The notes beneath the pieces were generated by a model, which made no database searches, had not been told where the DNA came from, and worked only from the letters and a program-made list of their open reading frames with translations. Of a stretch of DNA of 64,000 nucleotides, positions 34,269 to 42,888 are shown in pieces (the stretch's first letter is position 1; every line of letters begins with the position of its first letter). A program made the translations under genes and the position numbers. The DNA is from Moraxellaceae bacterium. GTDB taxonomy: Bacteria; Pseudomonadota; Gammaproteobacteria; Pseudomonadales; Moraxellaceae. Location of the stretch: the NCBI GenBank assembly GCA_024234595.1, contig JACKNZ010000007.1, positions 1 through 64,000 on the forward strand, read 5' to 3'.

Positions 34269-34446
34269 TTCTTGCTCCTAAATACTTAGCAATTTTGCAG
34301 TTATCGTTTGGTCAAAATCGCCTTTAAGTTCCTATTAGAAATACCGCTTCGACCCTTCGGCAGGCTCAGGGTACATTTTCGTTGGCTATCTCCTTAATTT
34401 AGCCCTAAAACCCGTGTTTTGTTGCACTTTACACGGGTTACAACTC

Positions 34447-35790
34447 TCAAAACAATCGTGCGATTAAAGCCCCATCATAACTGGCATCTAAGGGAATTTT
34501 CACTGTTAAGCCACTCCCCGCAGCCACTTGTACCGCTTCACCTTTAGTGTTTAGCATTTTTTCTAAGGTAATTTGCAAATTGCCTTGTGGATGGATAATT
34601 TCTAAACGGTCTTGTAATTCAAAGTGATTTTTAACCTCAACCACGCCCCATCCTTCTTCAACCGATAAGACTTGGCCAACAAACTGGCTACGCTTGGCTT
34701 CAGAATTACCTGTAATATAGTTTTGTGTGTCTTGAGAAGCATGACGCTGCAAGAAACCTGCGGTATAACCACGGTTTGATAAACCTTCTAATTCTAATAA
34801 CAACTCAGGATTAAACGGTTTACCTGCGACTGCATCATCAATGGCTCGACGATAGCTTTGTGCAGTACGTGCAACATAATACAAAGACTTGGTTCGGCCT
34901 TCGACTTTTAAAGAGTTGACACCAATCTTGGCCAATTTGTCCACATATTCAATGGCACGCAAATCTTTGGAGTTCATAATATAAGTGCCATGTTCATCTT
35001 CCATAATCGGCATTAGTTCGCCTTCACGGCTAGCTTCTTCAATTAAATAAATTTTATCCGCTTCTGGATGACGCTCTGTGCCACCACAGGCTGAAAAGTT
35101 ATTATTCGCTTCTTCTAACTCTTTATTAAAATCAAAGCCTTGTAATTTAACAATATCACCCGAATCATTTTCTTCAGCATCGTGCATTTTATAATTCCAA
35201 CGACACGCATTGGTGCAAGTACCTTGATTGGGGTCACGGCGATTAAAATAGCCTGACAACAAACAGCGTCCCGAATAAGCAATACATAATGCACCGTGGA
35301 CAAACACTTCTAATTCCATGTCTGGGCATTGTTGACGAATTTCGGCAATTTCATCTAACGATAATTCACGCGATAAAATAATGCGCTTAACACCGACACT
35401 TTGCCAAAACTTAACCGCTGCATAGTTAACGGTGTTGGCTTGTACCGATAAATGAATATTCACGTCTGGCCATGCTTCGCGTGCCAACATAATCAAACCT
35501 GGGTCAGCCATAATAAAGGCATCAGGCTTCATATCAACGACAGGCTGCAATTGGCGAACAAAACTGCGTACTTTGTCGTTATGCGGCAAAATATTGGCGG
35601 TAACATAAAATTGTTTGCCACGTTGATGGGCTTCGTTAATACCTTGGGCTAATTGTTCTAAACGAAATTCGTTGTTGCGCGCACGTAAAGAGTAACGAGG
35701 TAAACCTGCATACACGGCATCTGCACCAAAGTCATATGCTGTACGCATTTTGTCAAGGCTACCCGCAGGTAACAATAATTCGGGGGTCAT
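34447..35790 (-). CDS. trhP: tRNA hydroxylation protein TrhP (U32 peptidase family)
   Basis: A 447-residue protein, near the 453 of E. coli YegQ. The U32 signature is EVFVHGALCIAYSGRCLLSG near residue 165, followed by the cysteine set GTCTNACRWNY, and a C-terminal beta domain. TrhP acts in prephenate-dependent hydroxylation of U34 in tRNA (ho5U). The leader folds into a nested hairpin that includes the only ribosome-site-like sequence (GAGAG), so expression may be controlled by structure. Confidence 0.9.
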   Translation of the reverse strand: MTPELLLPAGSLDKMRTAYDFGADAVYAGLPRYSLRARNNEFRLEQLAQGINEAHQRGKQFYVTANILPHNDKVRSFVRQLQPVVDMKPDAFIMADPGLIMLAREAWPDVNIHLSVQANTVNYAAVKFWQSVGVKRIILSRELSLDEIAEIRQQCPDMELEVFVHGALCIAYSGRCLLSGYFNRRDPNQGTCTNACRWNYKMHDAEENDSGDIVKLQGFDFNKELEEANNNFSACGGTERHPEADKIYLIEEASREGELMPIMEDEHGTYIMNSKDLRAIEYVDKLAKIGVNSLKVEGRTKSLYYVARTAQSYRRAIDDAVAGKPFNPELLLELEGLSNRGYTAGFLQRHASQDTQNYITGNSEAKRSQFVGQVLSVEEGWGVVEVKNHFELQDRLEIIHPQGNLQITLEKMLNTKGEAVQVAAGSGLTVKIPLDASYDGALIARLF

Positions 35791-35794
35791 AGCT

Positions 35795-35867
35795 AAAAAC
35801 TCTCTACAAAAATTTTGGCTATTTTAACCCCTATAAATTTTAGGGGATAGTTTTTGAGAGAGTTTTT
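35795..35867 (-). promoter_or_regulatory. Nested hairpin in the trhP leader covering the ribosome site
   Basis: AAAAACTCTCT and AGAGAGTTTTT (35867-35857 and 35805-35795 on the minus strand) are perfect 11-bp inverted arms enclosing a second stem CCCCTA/TAGGGG (35846-35841 with 35833-35828). The 3' arm ends five bases before the trhP ATG and contains GAGAG, the only Shine-Dalgarno-like run. Closing the stem would hide it. The inner stem may also end the yiaA transcript. Confidence 0.5.
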
Positions 35868-35933
35868 ATTACTCGTGTTAAAACCGACTACTTTGATTTA
35901 GCAAAGCTCCATCTTCATACCCAAAATTTCCTA

Positions 35934-36221
35934 TTAATTACTGCCGCTCATTTCCAACTCTTTCAACATCTTCTCGGTTTTGGCGTTGCTGATTTTATGA
36001 ATCAGTTTTTGCGCTTCGTGTTGGTCACGCAAAGTTTTTGCTAAAGTGAATGTTGAACCAACGGTAAACAACATCCCCATCAACAAATAACCTTTAATCC
36101 ACATATCGGCAGGTAGCAAAAAAATACCGCCACCTAAAGCCCCAATCGCACAAACAAAACAGGCTTTGACAAAAAATATCCAAGAACCTGAATCTTGTTG
36201 AATACCTTGATCGTTGTACAT
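35934..36221 (-). CDS. YiaA/YiaB-family two-helix inner-membrane protein
   Basis: A 95-residue protein with two membrane helices (IFFVKACFVCAIGALGGGIF and WIKGYLLMGMLFTVGSTFTL) followed by AKTLRDQHEAQKL, the characteristic end of the YiaAB two-helix domain, and a charged tail. Family function is unknown; E. coli YiaA is stress-associated. It stands alone between trhP and the divergent sigma-54-type regulator. Confidence 0.75.
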   Translation of the reverse strand: MYNDQGIQQDSGSWIFFVKACFVCAIGALGGGIFLLPADMWIKGYLLMGMLFTVGSTFTLAKTLRDQHEAQKLIHKISNAKTEKMLKELEMSGSN

Positions 36222-36352
36222 GATGTTATTCTCTTAAGTTAATCTTGATGAGTGTATATAGCGAGAGTCATGCCAACTTTTAATATCATTTTTATTCACT
36301 AAAATCATATACTTAAAAATTAACCAAAAAATCATTAGTCCAAATCATACTT

Positions 36353-36380
36353 TTGATATACATTTTTTGTATTTTATACC
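36353..36380 (+). promoter_or_regulatory. Candidate promoter of the sigma-54-type regulator
   Basis: TTGATA (36353-36358), 16 bases, TATACC (36375-36380), about 18 bases before the start codon, in an AT-rich leader without a clear ribosome site. Confidence 0.35.
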
Positions 36381-36398
36381 AACAAAAAAAATCTAATC

Positions 36399-37934
36399 AT
36401 GCAAACTCTTTGGACAACAAAAAATCTCAAAACAGCACAAGCACTGGGCGACTTGGGCTTTACTAACCCTTTTGGTGAAGAACGTATTGCTTTAGAAAAA
36501 CAAATTTTAGGAGAAGACTACACACCTGCTTTTCATGTGTGGGTGATTACTCCGACACATCAAGGTTTTAGTCCTAATTTGGCCAAACTGTCAAAAGTTG
36601 CCGAAACATTATTGCAACAGGCACAACAACAACTCAATACTGGCTATAGTCCTAACACTAAAGAATGGGATATATATGGTGAGCTAGCCTTATATGCATT
36701 GTACTATCGCTACGAAAGTTTATTTTATCAAGTCGTTATTCAAACAAACATTAGCCGTATAGATACGCCTTTTTTTGCACGTTTTAGCAAAGAATGGCAG
36801 CATATATTTGGCAATACACCATTGAGTCAGCAGCAACAATATCAATGCACCCATATGTTCGCGCTGTTTTTTCAAATTCGCCGCGCCTTTCATTTTATTT
36901 TTAGAGCGATTTTAGGCACATCTCGGGCTGCCGCAGCCTTACGCATGTCAGTTTGGCAGTCAATTTTTGGTTATGACATTCGCCGTTATCATCGTTCGTT
37001 GTATAGCCGTATGCATGAAGTATCGACGCTCATTTTGGGTGAATCTGGTACAGGTAAAGAATTGGTTGCCTCAGCGATTGGTTTGGCGCGTTATATTCCC
37101 TTTGATGGCAAGAGCCAACGTTTTGAGGGGGATTATGGGCAAGATTTTCAAGCGGTGCATTTAGCTGCTTTACCGTTAACACTGTTAGAAAGTGAGTTGT
37201 TTGGTCACAAAAAAGGCTCATTTACCGGTGCAACCAGTGACCGAGCAGGTTATTTAGAAACCGCACAACATAGCCAAAGTGTGTTTTTGGATGAAATTGG
37301 TGAGTTACCTGCCGAAGTCCAAGTAAAATTGTTAAGAGTTTTACAAAACCGCCGTTTTCAACGGGTCGGTGATAATCAAAGTCGTGAGTTTTATGGCAAG
37401 ATTATTTCGGCGACGCATCGCGATTTAGGCGCAGCGATTGAACAAGGCCATTTTAGAGCCGATTTATATTATCGTTTGTGTTCGGATATTATTCGTACAC
37501 CCTCTTTGGCCACACAACTGGCTGATAATGCTGATGAATTACATCATTTAATTACCTTAGTCACCGCTAAAATTGTCAATACTGATATTGCCAATGAAGT
37601 GGCCAAAGAAGCACATGACTGGATTAGACAACACTTACCCAACTATACGTGGGCGGGGAATATGCGTGAGTTAGAGCAATGTGTGCGGAGTATTTTGATT
37701 CATGGCGCGTATTATCCTGCTCGTGGTGGCAATATCAAAGATTGTAAACAGCAATTTGCCAATGAGATAATGGCTGGTAACTTAGACCATGATACGGTGA
37801 TTGGTCGTTATTATGCCTTGGTGTATTCACAAACGCAGAATTATGAAGCCGCTGCTCAACGCTTAAATACCAATTGGCGTACCGTTAAAAGCCGTATGGA
37901 TATGGCATTTTTGGAAGGGTTAAAGAGCTGTTAA
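36399..37934 (+). CDS. Orphan sigma-54-interacting AAA+ transcription activator
   Basis: A 511-residue protein. The first 200 residues match no sensory domain I recognise: there is no receiver phosphorylation site, and they are Gln-rich with an aromatic helical stretch (FALFFQIRRAFHFIFRAILG). The AAA+ module has Walker A LGESGTGKE near 214, the sigma-54 contact loop as GSFTGA near 273, Walker B VFLDEIGELP near 297, and FRADLYYRL near 355. The end (NYEAAAQRLNTNWRTVKSRM) is a Fis-type helix-turn-helix. It activates sigma-54 promoters; targets and signal are unknown. No kinase gene is adjacent. Confidence 0.8.
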   Translation: MQTLWTTKNLKTAQALGDLGFTNPFGEERIALEKQILGEDYTPAFHVWVITPTHQGFSPNLAKLSKVAETLLQQAQQQLNTGYSPNTKEWDIYGELALYALYYRYESLFYQVVIQTNISRIDTPFFARFSKEWQHIFGNTPLSQQQQYQCTHMFALFFQIRRAFHFIFRAILGTSRAAAALRMSVWQSIFGYDIRRYHRSLYSRMHEVSTLILGESGTGKELVASAIGLARYIPFDGKSQRFEGDYGQDFQAVHLAALPLTLLESELFGHKKGSFTGATSDRAGYLETAQHSQSVFLDEIGELPAEVQVKLLRVLQNRRFQRVGDNQSREFYGKIISATHRDLGAAIEQGHFRADLYYRLCSDIIRTPSLATQLADNADELHHLITLVTAKIVNTDIANEVAKEAHDWIRQHLPNYTWAGNMRELEQCVRSILIHGAYYPARGGNIKDCKQQFANEIMAGNLDHDTVIGRYYALVYSQTQNYEAAAQRLNTNWRTVKSRMDMAFLEGLKSC

Positions 37935-37940
37935 TATCAC

Positions 37941-37966
37941 AAAAAAGGCGCATCATAATGCGCCTT
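37941..37966 (-). terminator. Terminator of rraA, between convergent genes
   Basis: AAGGCGCAT (37945-37953) pairs with ATGCGCCTT (37958-37966). On the minus strand it is followed by six U, so it serves rraA; on the plus strand only a hairpin remains. Confidence 0.8.
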
Positions 37967-37987
37967 ATACCATCTAAAAATGAAAAT

Positions 37988-38476
37988 TTACTCAGGCATA
38001 CTCAACGCTTGTGACGACACTATCACGCCATTGTTATCGGCATAAATATACTCACCGTTTTCGATAGTAGCCCCAGCAAAAAACAAGGTTAAACCCACTT
38101 CGCCAACGCCTTTACGCACACTTTTTAGGGGCATTGCAGCTAAGGCTTGCACACCTAAGTCTAATTGCGCTAAAGCGTCAACATCACGCACGCAACCATA
38201 AATAATCACACCTTCCCAACCAAATTTGACGGCACTTTCGCCAATCATGTCACCCAGTAATGCGCAACGTAAAGAACCGCCACCATCAACGACTAAGACT
38301 TTACCTTTACCTTCGGTTGCTAATAACTCTTTAACACGCGAATTATCTTCAAAACATTTGACCGTCACTACTTGACCACCAAAAGAGCTACGGCCACCAA
38401 AATTTTTAAACATTGGAGTTAACACTCGTACATCAGGATAGGTATCACATAAATCGGGGGTAATATAATGGCTCAC
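37988..38476 (-). CDS. rraA: Ribonuclease E activity regulator RraA
   Basis: A 162-residue protein of normal length. It has the RraA core VLVVDGGGSLRCALLGDMIG near residue 60 and WEGVIIYGCVRDVDALAQLD near 90. RraA trimers bind RNase E and lower its activity; related proteins are aldolases, but the RraA-type pattern and size favour the regulator. It is downstream of the NAD(P)-binding protein with an 11-base gap, so likely in one transcript. Confidence 0.9.
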   Translation of the reverse strand: MSHYITPDLCDTYPDVRVLTPMFKNFGGRSSFGGQVVTVKCFEDNSRVKELLATEGKGKVLVVDGGGSLRCALLGDMIGESAVKFGWEGVIIYGCVRDVDALAQLDLGVQALAAMPLKSVRKGVGEVGLTLFFAGATIENGEYIYADNNGVIVSSQALSMPE

Positions 38477-38487
38477 TGTTTACTCCT

Positions 38488-39153
38488 TTACTGGCATAAG
38501 GCCGTAATTTCATCATAATAATAAAAATGAGGATTATCGCTAGGCGCAGGTTGTTGGGCAATATTAACCATTGCTTGCGCCACAGTTGCACCTTGAATGG
38601 GCTGAATCGCGCGCAAACCACCGCGCAAAAATGGGCTAATTAACGGAAAGAACCGTGCAGCAATATTTTCACCTAATCGGTTTTCTTCACGTTCACCCAA
38701 TAATAACGAAGGACGCAAAACACTTAATCGAGGAAAGTCCAAGGCAGTAATATCTTTTTCTAACAATCCCTTAACCCGACTATAAAAAACCAAAGATTTA
38801 GGAAAAGCACCTAACGAAGAAATAAGTAAAAAATGCTTGCAGCCATTTTGCCTAAGCGTATGGGCAAACTCAAAATTGTAGGTGTAATCAACCTTGTGAA
38901 ACGCGGTTTTAGTCCCTGCCTGTTTAATGGTTGTACCTAAACAACAAAAAGCATCATCGGCTTTGACTTTTTTTAGTGCGTCCGTTAGGCGGTCAAAATC
39001 TATCACCAAATTTTTTAATTTGGGATGTGTGGGTAACGGTTTTCTGGTTACAGCAATCACTTGCTTATAAACGTCTAAATCCAACAATAAATTTAGCACC
39101 TGTTTACCTACCATCCCTGTAGCACCAATTACAATTGCGGTCTTTCCGCTCAT
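38488..39153 (-). CDS. NAD(P)-binding SDR-like protein (TIP30/HTATIP2-like)
   Basis: A 221-residue atypical short-chain dehydrogenase. The nucleotide-binding motif is IVIGATGMVGKQVLNLLL at residue 6, DAFCCLGTTIKQAGT near 70, YNFEFAHTLRQNGCKHFLLI near 92, and LSVLRPSLLLGEREE near 145. The YxxxK catalytic pair is represented by YSRVKG. Substrate unknown. It precedes rraA in the same direction. Confidence 0.75.
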   Translation of the reverse strand: MSGKTAIVIGATGMVGKQVLNLLLDLDVYKQVIAVTRKPLPTHPKLKNLVIDFDRLTDALKKVKADDAFCCLGTTIKQAGTKTAFHKVDYTYNFEFAHTLRQNGCKHFLLISSLGAFPKSLVFYSRVKGLLEKDITALDFPRLSVLRPSLLLGEREENRLGENIAARFFPLISPFLRGGLRAIQPIQGATVAQAMVNIAQQPAPSDNPHFYYYDEITALCQ

Positions 39154-39323
39154 AGCTCACTCCAGTCAAAAAACTGACCATTAAAACCTTCAATCGGCTT
39201 GGTATTGTGCATTATGCCTACTCAATAATAATAAGCAATCCTTTGCTGGAGTTTTTGCTCTAGCCAAGCAAGCATTTGCTAGGTATGATTGGCAAAATTT
39301 TACAACATCACGAGGAAAAGACC

Positions 39324-40490
39324 ATGAGTTATACAGGTATGAATTTTTGTTTGGGCGAAACTATGCAGCAATTACGCGATACGGTTTATAAATTTGCCCA
39401 AGAAGAAATTGCACCTCGTGCCGCTGACATTGATAAAAGTAATGAGTTCCCATTGGATTTGTGGCGTAAATTGGGCGATTTAGGCTTATTAGGCATGACC
39501 GTTAGTGAAGAATACGGTGGTGTTGATATGGGCTATTTGGCACATGTGCTTGCCATTGAAGAAATTTCTCGTGCTTCTGCATCAGTTGGCTTGTCTTATG
39601 GTGCGCATTCTAATTTATGTGTCAATCAAATTTATCGTAATGGCAATGCTGAACAACGCGCTAAATATTTACCTAAGTTAATCAGTGGTGAACATATTGG
39701 CGCATTGGCGATGAGTGAAACCACCGCTGGTTCTGATGTGGTGAGCATGAAGCTTCGCGCCGATAAAGTTGAAGGTGGCTATTTATTAAATGGCCACAAA
39801 ATGTGGATTACTAATGGCCCTGATGCCAATACCTATGTGATTTATGCCAAAACCGATTTAAGTTGCCAAGCTTCTAAAGGCATGACCGCATTTATTGTTG
39901 AACGTGATTGGCAAGGTTTTAGCCGCTCACCTAAACTCGATAAATTAGGCATGCGTGGTTCTAACACCTGTGAGTTGGTTTTTAATGACTGTTTTGTGCC
40001 AGAAGAAAATGTTTTAGGCCATGTGGGTGGTGGTGCCAAAGTATTAATGAGTGGCTTAGATTATGAGCGTATTGTTTTAGCCGCTGGCCCTGTGGGTGTA
40101 ATGCAAGCTTGTATGGACATTGTTATTCCTTATATGCACGAGCGCAAGCAGTTTGGTCAAGCGATTGGTGAGTTTCAATTAATTCAAGGCAAAATTGCCG
40201 ATATGTACACCAAACTCAATGCTTCGCGTGCTTATTTATATGCTGTTGCGCAAGCCTGTGATCGTGGTGAAGCTGCCCGCAAAGATGCTGCTGCAACCAT
40301 TTTATATTGTGCTGAAAATGCAACCCAATGTGCTTTGGATGCAATCCAAATTTTAGGTGGCAATGGTTATATCAATGACTATGCGACAGGTCGTTTGTTG
40401 CGTGATGCCAAATTATATGAGATTGGTGCAGGTACTTCCGAAATTCGCCGTATGTTAATTGGCCGTGAATTGTTTAACGAAACGAGATAA
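39324..40490 (+). CDS. liuA: Isovaleryl-CoA dehydrogenase
   Basis: A 388-residue acyl-CoA dehydrogenase, matching the family length. It has the FAD-binding GALAMSETTAGSDVVSMKLR near 132, LNGHKMWITNGPDANTYVIY near 155, and the catalytic glutamate of the isovaleryl type in GLDYERIVLAAGP near 248. The C-terminus is GAGTSEIRRMLIGRELF. It oxidises isovaleryl-CoA to 3-methylcrotonyl-CoA in leucine breakdown. The ATG at 39324 with GAGGA upstream is preferred over an open frame from 39276. It is first of four contiguous genes of the pathway. Confidence 0.93.
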   Translation: MSYTGMNFCLGETMQQLRDTVYKFAQEEIAPRAADIDKSNEFPLDLWRKLGDLGLLGMTVSEEYGGVDMGYLAHVLAIEEISRASASVGLSYGAHSNLCVNQIYRNGNAEQRAKYLPKLISGEHIGALAMSETTAGSDVVSMKLRADKVEGGYLLNGHKMWITNGPDANTYVIYAKTDLSCQASKGMTAFIVERDWQGFSRSPKLDKLGMRGSNTCELVFNDCFVPEENVLGHVGGGAKVLMSGLDYERIVLAAGPVGVMQACMDIVIPYMHERKQFGQAIGEFQLIQGKIADMYTKLNASRAYLYAVAQACDRGEAARKDAAATILYCAENATQCALDAIQILGGNGYINDYATGRLLRDAKLYEIGAGTSEIRRMLIGRELFNETR

Positions 40491-40494
40491 TAAA

Positions 40495-42105
40495 ATGCCT
40501 ATTTTACATAGCCAAATTAATCCGCATAGTCCGAGCTTTTTAGAAAATGCTCAAGCTTTACGCGAACAAGTCTCTGAACTAAAAAAAGTTTTACAAGATG
40601 TGGCCAAAGGTGGTGGTGAAGCTGCCGTGGCTCGTCATAAAGCCCGTGGCAAACTCACTGCTCGTGAACGTATTAATGCCATTTTAGATGTTGGCTCACC
40701 TTTTCTAGAATTAGCCCCTCTCGCCGCTTACCAAGTTTATGGTAAAGAAGATGTACCAGCCGCAGGTATTGTCGCTGGCATTGGCCGCGTGGGTGGTATT
40801 GAGTGTGTGATTGCCGCTAATGATGCCACGGTTAAAGGTGGCTCTTATTATCCTTTAACCGTAAAAAAACACCTACGCGCCCAAACGATTGCCCAAGACA
40901 ATCACCTACCCTGTATTTATATGGTTGACTCTGGTGGCGCAAACTTGCCCCGTCAAGATGAAGTCTTTCCTGATGAACGTCACTTTGGCCGTATTTTCTT
41001 TAATCAAGCTAATATGTCGGCAATGAATATTCCTCAAATTGCCGTTGTGATGGGTTCTTGTACCGCAGGCGGTGCTTATGTGCCATCGATGGCCGATGAA
41101 GCCATTATTGTTAAAGAACAAGGCACGATCTTTTTGGCAGGCCCGCCCTTAGTTAAAGCGGCAACAGGCGAAATCGTCAGTGCTGAAGATTTAGGCGGTG
41201 CTGATTTACATTGTCGTACCTCTGGTGTCACCGACCAATTAGCGGATAATGATGAACATGCGATTGCCTTGGCGCGTGCGGCCGTTTCTCGGTTAAATCG
41301 TCCCAAAAATATTGATTTAGCCATTCGTCCACCTAAGCCGCCACGTTATTCTGCCGAAGAAATTTATGGCATTATTCCTAAAGACCCACGTCAACCTTTT
41401 GATGTTCGTGAAATTATTGCCCGTTTAGTTGATGACTCTGAGTTTGATGAGTTTAAACCATTGTATGGCTCTACCCTCGTTTGTGGTTTTGCTCATTGGT
41501 GGGGTTATCCTGTGGGTATTGTTGCCAATAACGGCATTTTGTTTAGTGAATCGGCACAAAAAGGTGCGCATTTTATTGAGCTTTGTAGCCAACGTGGCAT
41601 TCCCCTGATTTTCTTACAAAACATTACTGGCTTTATGGTTGGTAAAAAGTATGAAGAAGGTGGCATTGCTAAACATGGCGCAAAAATGGTCACTGCGGTG
41701 GCTTGTGCCAAAGTACCTAAGTTTACCGTGTTAATTGGTGGCTCTTATGGTGCAGGTAACTACGGGATGTGTGGTCGTGCTTATAGCCCACGCTTTTTGT
41801 TTAGTTGGCCAAATTCTCGCATTGCGGTGATGGGTGGTGAACAAGCAGCCAGCGTACTCACCGAAATTCAAAAAGGTGCAAACGCTAAACGTGGTGTACA
41901 TTGGACAGCCGAAGAAGAAGCCGCCTTTAAACAACCTTATTTAGAAAAATATCAACGTGAATCTCATCCATTTTATGCCAGTGCGCGTTTGTGGGACGAT
42001 GGTGTGATTGACCCTACGCAAACTCGAGATGTCTTAGGCTTATGTATTTCAGCAAGCTTAAATGCACCCAGCCAAGAGACAAAATTTGGCGTGTTTAGGA
42101 TGTAA
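40495..42105 (+). CDS. liuB: 3-methylcrotonyl-CoA carboxylase, carboxyltransferase (beta) subunit
   Basis: A 536-residue carboxyltransferase of normal size. Its crotonase-fold halves are seen in KARGKLTARERINAILDVGS near residue 45, the acyl-CoA-binding CTAGGAYVPSMADEAIIVKE near 190, and FLQNITGFMVGKKYEEGGIA with GGSYGAGNYGMCGRAYSPRF in the C-half. It transfers CO2 from biotin to 3-methylcrotonyl-CoA. The start ATG at 40495 follows ivd by four bases; an earlier in-frame start overlapping ivd is unlikely. Confidence 0.93.
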   Translation: MPILHSQINPHSPSFLENAQALREQVSELKKVLQDVAKGGGEAAVARHKARGKLTARERINAILDVGSPFLELAPLAAYQVYGKEDVPAAGIVAGIGRVGGIECVIAANDATVKGGSYYPLTVKKHLRAQTIAQDNHLPCIYMVDSGGANLPRQDEVFPDERHFGRIFFNQANMSAMNIPQIAVVMGSCTAGGAYVPSMADEAIIVKEQGTIFLAGPPLVKAATGEIVSAEDLGGADLHCRTSGVTDQLADNDEHAIALARAAVSRLNRPKNIDLAIRPPKPPRYSAEEIYGIIPKDPRQPFDVREIIARLVDDSEFDEFKPLYGSTLVCGFAHWWGYPVGIVANNGILFSESAQKGAHFIELCSQRGIPLIFLQNITGFMVGKKYEEGGIAKHGAKMVTAVACAKVPKFTVLIGGSYGAGNYGMCGRAYSPRFLFSWPNSRIAVMGGEQAASVLTEIQKGANAKRGVHWTAEEEAAFKQPYLEKYQRESHPFYASARLWDDGVIDPTQTRDVLGLCISASLNAPSQETKFGVFRM

Positions 42106-42108
42106 ACC

Positions 42109-42888
42109 ATGTTAGAACACCAAATTGACCACCGAGGTGTTGTGACCCTCACCCTAAATCGTGCCGAACTGCATAATGCTTTTGATGATTTGTTAATTGC
42201 TGAATTAATTAAAACACTCAAACTTTATGAGCAAAATTCTAAAACACGATTATTAGTCTTGCGCTCTACAGGTAAAAGCTTTTCCGCAGGGGCTGACTTA
42301 AATTGGATGAAACGTGTTGCCCAATATAGTTTTGCCGAAAACAAGCAAGACGCTGAACAACTCGCCGAATTAATGTCGTGCTTATATCATTTTCCAAGTC
42401 CAACTATTGCCGTTGTTCAAGGTGCGGCCTTTGGTGGGGGTGTCGGGTTAGTCAGTTGTTGTGACATAGCCATTGCCAGTGATAAAGCTAGCTTTTGTTT
42501 ATCAGAAGTTAAATTAGGCTTAGTCCCAGCAGTGATTAGCCCTTATGTGATTGCTGCCATTGGCGCACGTCAGGCACAACGCTATTTTTTAACCGCTGAA
42601 CGTTTTGATGCCCAAACTGCCTTTCATTTAGGTTTAGTGCAACAACTCACTTCAGCCGATAGCCTTGAGCAAATTGCTGATAGTTTAATTACTACCCTCT
42701 TACAAAATTCTCCTCAAGCCCTTAAAGCCTGCAAAAAATTAATTCAGGATGTTGATGGTGCAATCAACCCACCATTGCGCGATATGACCACAACATTAAT
42801 TGCCGAATTACGTGCAAGCCCTGAAGGCAAAGAAGGCTTAAGTGCATTTTTAGAAAAACGTCCTGCTGGATGGTTACAACATGATTAA
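42109..42888 (+). CDS. liuC: Methylglutaconyl-CoA hydratase (enoyl-CoA hydratase family)
   Basis: A 259-residue crotonase-family enzyme. The oxyanion-hole segments are KSFSAGADLNWMKRVAQYSF near residue 56 and VQGAAFGGGVGLVSCCDIAI near 103, with the catalytic glutamate region LSEVKLGLVPAVISPYVIAA near 130. By context it hydrates 3-methylglutaconyl-CoA to HMG-CoA. It lies three bases after liuB and overlaps liuD by eight bases. The final pathway enzyme, HMG-CoA lyase (liuE), is not in the cluster. Confidence 0.9.
   Translation: MLEHQIDHRGVVTLTLNRAELHNAFDDLLIAELIKTLKLYEQNSKTRLLVLRSTGKSFSAGADLNWMKRVAQYSFAENKQDAEQLAELMSCLYHFPSPTIAVVQGAAFGGGVGLVSCCDIAIASDKASFCLSEVKLGLVPAVISPYVIAAIGARQAQRYFLTAERFDAQTAFHLGLVQQLTSADSLEQIADSLITTLLQNSPQALKACKKLIQDVDGAINPPLRDMTTTLIAELRASPEGKEGLSAFLEKRPAGWLQHD

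Noticed and set aside
34269..34446. CueR-type operator upstream of the copper ATPase
   Set aside because: No ACCTTCC-type dyad with a 19-base promoter spacer is visible. Only a TTGACC-like -35, and a short CTTCGACCCTTCGGCAGG repeat-like scrap further upstream, are seen.
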